The position numbers and the translations under genes are program-made. The notes under the pieces are model-generated. The model searched no databases and was not told the origin of the DNA. It worked only from the letters and a program-made list of their open reading frames with translations. From Benincasa hispida (taxonomy: Eukaryota; Streptophyta; Magnoliopsida; Cucurbitales; Cucurbitaceae), in contig NC_052350.1 in assembly GCF_009727055.1 (NCBI RefSeq), forward strand, positions 31,740,012 through 31,804,011: a stretch of DNA of 64,000 nucleotides, written 5' to 3'. This document shows, piece after piece, positions 58,648 to 64,000 of this stretch; position 1 is the first letter of the stretch; each line of letters opens with the position of its first letter.

Positions 58648-61600
58648 TGTTGGGTTTTATGCCCTAAAACTCGCAGATAGTGAATGTAATTAAATGACCG
58701 TCATTAATAAATATTTATTAATATTTTTCTCAATAAGCGTTATTGATATTTTATTTAATTTTGTCTTATTAACCCTAAAATCCAATAAACTAACATCCTA
58801 GGTTGTCTTATGAGTCTCGAACTGTATGTAGAGACATATAGAGATCAATGCTCAAGATATAGCTTAAAGGGTCTAGTATAAGAGTAAGGTTGGGTACCTT
58901 ATCCTGGTAACATTATGGATACGACCCACTTTGTATTTGATACAAACGCAGTGATCCATTGCATTCATGTAGAAGACATGCGAGTGGGGGTATCTTAGAC
59001 AATGAGTTTGCACAATATCGAACCGTGAAATAGTAACCACTAGATGTAACTCCGTTGACTAGTTAGGTTTCTATTTCAATAGGATGACCAAGGCAACTTA
59101 GTCTTACTCCTGAGTATATAATGAACTCATGTTCACAAGGGATTGTCCTTTGATTTGTATGGGTGAGAGTGGCCAGTTCGCCAACTCAATATGCCTACCA
59201 TTTTGGGGGTAAGACCGAGTGGGTAGCTGGGGACATAATCATACAAGATAGATTTCACTCATTCCCAATTTCGGGGTAAGTAGATGAGTGTTCACTTAAA
59301 TGGTGTCTCCGAGACTTGAACAAACGGCCCTACACTCTCACTGGCCCGAAAGGGGTTTCTGTTTAATGGTTGAACCATAAACAGGTTGTTTATTAGAGGA
59401 GAACTGATACTTAAGGATGTAGAGGTAACCAAGGGGTAAAATGGTAATTTGAGCCAGCTAGTGTTACGAACACTCGTGAATGACTAACTTGCTGTTATTG
59501 GTCTATATCCATAGACATAGAAACATATCTATAGTAAAAAGAGTGCAATTGTGGGTCTTTAGTGGAATGTACCCACAATTAACGAATATAGATTAATTTG
59601 GTTAATGAGTTTAGCCAATTAATCTCACATCATTGGAGCTTCTGATCTACAAGTCCATTAGGTCCCCTTCCTAGCTTGTAAAGGGTATTGAGATAATTTG
59701 TCATTAAATTAAATTTGAAATATTCAAATTCATAATTGGGAATTTTTTAATGTATGTTGATACATTTTTGTAAGAGTTAAACAACATGCAGCGGAAGTAT
59801 CAAGGATCTATAAGCATTATAATCCACTAATTTTGGCAAAAACTAAAGCATGCTCTTCATAAAAAAAAAAAGGGGGGGTTTAGAACATACATTTGATGAA
59901 CTCTCCAAGAAAACATCTGTTCAACTGCTATCTTCACTTGATATCAATGTGAACCACCTCAAAGCCTTGCCTACTATACTCTTGGAGCTTTAGGCAGAGT
60001 GTTGGGACTCAAGAACAACTTGAAGATGTGAAGAAACAAGAAAAGTTCACAGCAGCAAATTGAAGAAAACAGCTTCTTCTTCACCGTAATTTTTCTCTCA
60101 AAATTCTGTATTCCCCTTTATTCTTCAACAGCTCCAATCTTCTTTATATATTTAGATGAACATGCAAAGTAATGGAGTGCATGACTTCCAGCTCATGCTT
60201 GGAGAATCAACGTAAAGAAGATAATAGTTTGTGTGTGAGTATAAAGATGATGGTAATGGAGAAAACTCATTTTCCATTTTGTGCAACTATGCAAAACGTT
60301 TTTCCATTTTTCTTTTTAAAACACAAAATGACTTTTAAATCATTTTAATTTAAAAATTGATTTTCTTAAATTAATTTTTGCAATAATCATCTTCATATAT
60401 TTAAATCATATTTAAATATTTATTCTCTTGTTTCGTTTAATTTGAACGTTTCAAATTAATTTCTCAAGCTACCCTAAAGCGTACCATTTACGAGCTAGTA
60501 GGGGGACCTCGCGGACCTACAGATCATGGCCTCCAACGATCCGAGATTAATCGGCTAAACTCATTAGACCGATCTAACCCCCATTCGTTAACTAATGGGT
60601 GATTCCACTAAAGCCTATAACTGAACTCCCCTCACAGTAGTTATATTATGTCCACTCAATATAACCATGATTAGTAAGTTAACCCTTCACAGGTTGCTCG
60701 TAATAACGGTTGGGTCGAATCTCTGTTTTACCCCCGAAATTATCTATTATTCCTTAAGTTCCACTGATCTATTAATGAACAATTGATTTGTGATCCAATC
60801 AACAAATCGAATTCCTCTCGGGCCAATGAGAGGGTGAGGCCTCTTGTTCAAGACCCAGAATCAGCACTTGAAGAGAACAACCTCTCTACTAACCCTAATC
60901 GGGTAGGAGTGAATTACCTCTTGCACCCTATGTTCCCAGCTATTCATCCGGTCTTATCCCCAATATAGTAAGCTTATTGAGTAGAGACAATTGGTCTACT
61001 CTCACTGTTTGCAGATCAAAGGATAATCCCGAACAAACAGGAGTTCATAGTTAACTCAGGATTAAGGATTAAGTTACCTAGATCATCGCTTCGAAATATT
61101 CAGTCTTAAATAATAAACAATGTTATAAAGTAAAAGTGACAAGTTTCGTGGCCCGATCTTGCACAAAACTCATTTGCACAGGACACCCTCACTCCTCATG
61201 TCTCAACATGCACGAATTAGGATCACATCGTATGTAGCACTTTACAATATTTTGTAACAACTACAGAGTAGGTCGCATCCAATAGTAGTACCAGAATAAG
61301 GTACCTAAACCTTATTCATATATTATATATCATTTTGACTATATACTCGAACCAGATCCATTTGTATGTCTCCACATAAAGTTCAAGTACTCATATAATA
61401 GTCAAGGACTTAGGTTTATTAGATTTCTAAAAAACAATATATTCAACAACAACTTTATCGAATTCTCATAATAAGTTCTCATGTTTACAAACCACGAGTT
61501 TTAGGACATAAAACCTAATAATTTTAATATAATTTTTAATTTTAGAATTTATTATTAATTTTGGATATGATTCAAAATTAATAAATGAGGTAACAATATA

Positions 61601-62298
61601 TTTTAAAGAAGTTCAAATATTAATTAATATGAATAAGATTCATATTGAAAACTATAAGTTAAAAATAATGCGCATTAGATGCACATTAAAACTATAAGTT
61701 AAATGAGATAAATATATTTGAATATGATTCAAATGAGAAATTTAAATTAAATATGTGATATTTAATTGGATGATTAATTAACTGGAGAATTATTTATTTA
61801 TTTATTTATTTTTAATTTGAATTTAATTAAATTGATTAAATCAAAACTATAGGTTAAAATTAATGCACATTAGATACGCATTAAAACTATAGGTTATGTG
61901 AGAGAGGACCATTTAAATATGATTGAAATGGTTATTGTTTTTATTTATTAAATTAAATAAAATAAATAGTTTGATTTAATTAAATTAAATTAATAATTTT
62001 ATTTAATCTTAATTAAATAAAATGTAACTCCCCACGTAGCGGAGTTACTAGAGACGTGGGATGATTCCTACGTCTCCTCACTTTTCTCCCTCTCTCCCAT
62101 TCTCTGTATCAAAACAAAAAGGGAAAAAAAACAGAGAAGATCAATTGATCGATATTCAAAAACTTTCTGCGTTTTTTTGTTCTTTTTTTTTTTTTTGTCT
62201 TCTCTCTTCCCCCCAATTCCAAAAAAAAAAAAAAAATCTCACAATTCTCATCTCCTCAATTTCCCTGCAAGAATAGGGAGGACTCCAAGTGGTGGTGT
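58648..62298 (+). mobile_element. Copia-type LTR split by a second LTR
   Basis: 58648-59768 starts TGTTGGGTTTTATGCCCTAA and is interrupted at 59769 by an inverted solo LTR; it resumes at 61526. Family blocks are the CTACCATTTTGGGGGTAAGA block (59195) and the GTGGGTCTTTAGTGGAATGT block (59550). The 3' part is AT-rich with duplicated AAACTATAGGTTA strings (61840, 61883), and the LTR ends near 62298, where another LTR begins. Confidence 0.8.
59769..61520 (-). mobile_element. Solo LTR with ATTTT target duplication, 1752 bp
   Basis: On the minus strand it starts TATTAGGTTTTATGTCCTAA (TG changed to TA) and ends CTCTTACA. ATTTT flanks both sides (59764-59768 and 61521-61525), and the host LTR reads through. 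It is a same-family, inverted copy of its host, so this is the best full-length reference for the LTR in the window. Confidence 0.9.
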
Positions 62299-64000
62299 TG
62301 TCACATCCGGCCCTGAGCCCATCTCCTGAGCCTGGGGAGAGGTGTGAGGGACTGCAGATACCACCCTTTTATGATATCTACTGCCCATCTCTACCCTTTA
62401 CTCTTAGTAAATTTTAAGTCAAAGAGATAAACAACAACTGATTAAGTAAGCACATTTTATTACAACAATGTAATGTTTATACAACTCCAAGAATTAACTA
62501 GAAAATTTAGAACAACAACTCTTTAGAACCCTAGAAGTATGACCCTGGCTTGTGGCAGATCTTGACCTTAGTAGTACCCTGGAATCCCCTCACCTTTCGC
62601 TACTTGGGAAGAAAAACAGGAATGAATAAGCTTCACAAAGTTCAATGAGTGGTAAGGAACTTCTAGAGTCTATTTCAACTCATAAAAACAAGCATATCAT
62701 ATATATGAGGTTAATACTCAAACCTCAACCTTGAATGAGCCTGGTCTCAACTCTATCTGCACGCATGGTAGATAGTTAAACTGATACTAATCAAAATGAG
62801 TCTGTTCTCAACTTCTATCTACACACACGGTAGATAGTTAACTGTTACTAGTTATAAACGCTTACTCTCTTGCGTTCTCCTTTGTTCCCTATGTGCAGAT
62901 AGCTCCCCGCTCATGGGCTAAAAAGCTAGGACAATCGACCCTCTAACCATCCCATACGAGGTTCCTCCCACACGCTCAGGAACTAGACCTCTCGATCCCT
63001 TAACCATCCCGTGAGGTTCCATTTTGGGCTCAGGAACTAGGTCCATTGACTCCCTGACCATCCTGATCATATATTCTCATTCTCATGCTAGATACTCATT
63101 CATAACATAAGAATATATAATTTAATCTAGTAGATATACTTAAGACTTAAAGGAAAGTAACACTCACCTTGGTAAGAATAGGAACCTTCCTTCCTAGAAG
63201 TCCCTTGATCACCTCAGGCTCCCTTTTGAACCCTAAGATCGGGATTCAATTTAAAGCTCAGATTACTCATAATTATATGCCTTATCTCAAGATACTTCCT
63301 TCTAAAAATATGCTCTAAAATGTCTCAGGAATCTTACCTTAAAATCTTAGCTCAGAACGCCTTGTGGTTTGGCCGAAATTCTCAAAAGATCAAGACTGGC
63401 TCAAGCTTACTTGACAGCTCGACCCTTCTGTCTTTTCCTCACTCTCCAGCCTGATTCCTTGGAGCTTCTTCTTCAGAAGCCCTACCCTAAAAACTAGAAT
63501 CTCAAAACTTTCAGGTGGCTTTGGAATCACTCCAAATGCACGAGTATTCTAGGAGAAGTTTTCATCCCAATTTAATGTTACTTCTAGACTTCATTGTCTG
63601 ACAGCATCTCCTCCTTTTGGAACTTCATGACTGACGCATGGTCTCCTCCAAATTCACTTTCTAATACTCTATGTTACATTCTTTGAAGAGGATTTGGCTT
63701 ATGAATGGAAAATACAATCTGTGCTGATATTTATAGGCCAAAGGAAATGATCTTTATCATCTTTACCAAGTTTCAACACAAAATACCTCCTACTTTGGGG
63801 TGTTTACACCATGTTTTGCCACCACCTACTCCCTTTAACATTCACCTACTCACATGCCACACTCCTATTTGAGTTGTCTTTCTCATGCATAACACTTCCT
63901 TTGCATGAAACTTAATTCGTCCAGCTCCTACTAACTCAACTTCAACCTTCTCTCAGTATAGCCATTTGTCCGAGTGAACTCATCAACCTTGCGTAACGCA
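62299..64000 (-). mobile_element. Gypsy-type LTR, inverted, running off the window
   Basis: The reverse complement of the terminus (TGTCACATCCGGCCC at 62299) matches the TGTGACA end of the solo LTR at 46783-49091. GACCCTTCTGTCTTTTCCTC at about 63421 is the inverse of the block at 47870-47900. No coding sequence. Confidence 0.72.

Overview
This window is plant nuclear DNA. It is AT-rich and TE-dense, with one confidently intact host gene. The LTR families, the short interspersed elements with TTTGGTAAC-type ends and the GATAGA-type motifs fit a cucurbit (Cucurbitaceae); the family placement is inference and no species can be named from the sequence alone.

The host gene lies at 11394-17315 on the plus strand. 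It has five exons and encodes a complete receptor-like cytoplasmic kinase of subfamily VII (PBS1-like, PBL type; 564 residues). It has an N-terminal cysteine pair, a poly-Asn run made by an AAT microsatellite, all the kinase motifs, and a long acidic Ser/Asp/Glu/Lys-rich tail. Its 2.4-kb first intron holds three MITE-like elements, a tandem repeat and a hairpin. Its leader has several upstream ATGs.

Almost everything else is retrotransposon debris. Region by region: 1-2216 is a Ty3/gypsy gag-protease-RT pseudogene (minus). 3756-7077 is a truncated Ty1/copia-type LTR, gag and leader (minus), followed by another LTR at 7078-8590. 8591-10800 is non-coding. 11394-17315 is the kinase. 18121-18995 is an internally deleted gypsy. 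18990-23348 holds two copies of a recurrent copia-type LTR. 23349-32033 is a CACTA DNA transposon with a 3-bp target duplication; it contains a nested, broken copia element and unidentified exon-like gene fragments. 32034-37852 carries more copia leaders, one LTR and gag copies, two of them tail-to-tail as a large inverted repeat. 37853-50303 is a gypsy element with tRNA-Asp primer sites (Tat/Athila type), carrying a broken 'putative plant transposon protein' ORF and a nested solo LTR. 50304-58647 is repeat debris with several minisatellites and a degenerate DUF1985-like gene. 58648-62298 is an LTR split by a second, inverted solo LTR. 62299-64000 enters another LTR.

The assembly is not clean here. 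Two perfect 38-bp Nextera mate-pair junction adapters are embedded at 40217-40254 and 40410-40447, flanked by duplicated sequence, and a 19-N gap at 44506-44524 lies between two near-copies of one block. I see no prokaryotic-type system, CRISPR array, rRNA or tRNA gene. The notable biology is the kinase gene and the nested transposons; the most actionable finding is the adapter artefact.
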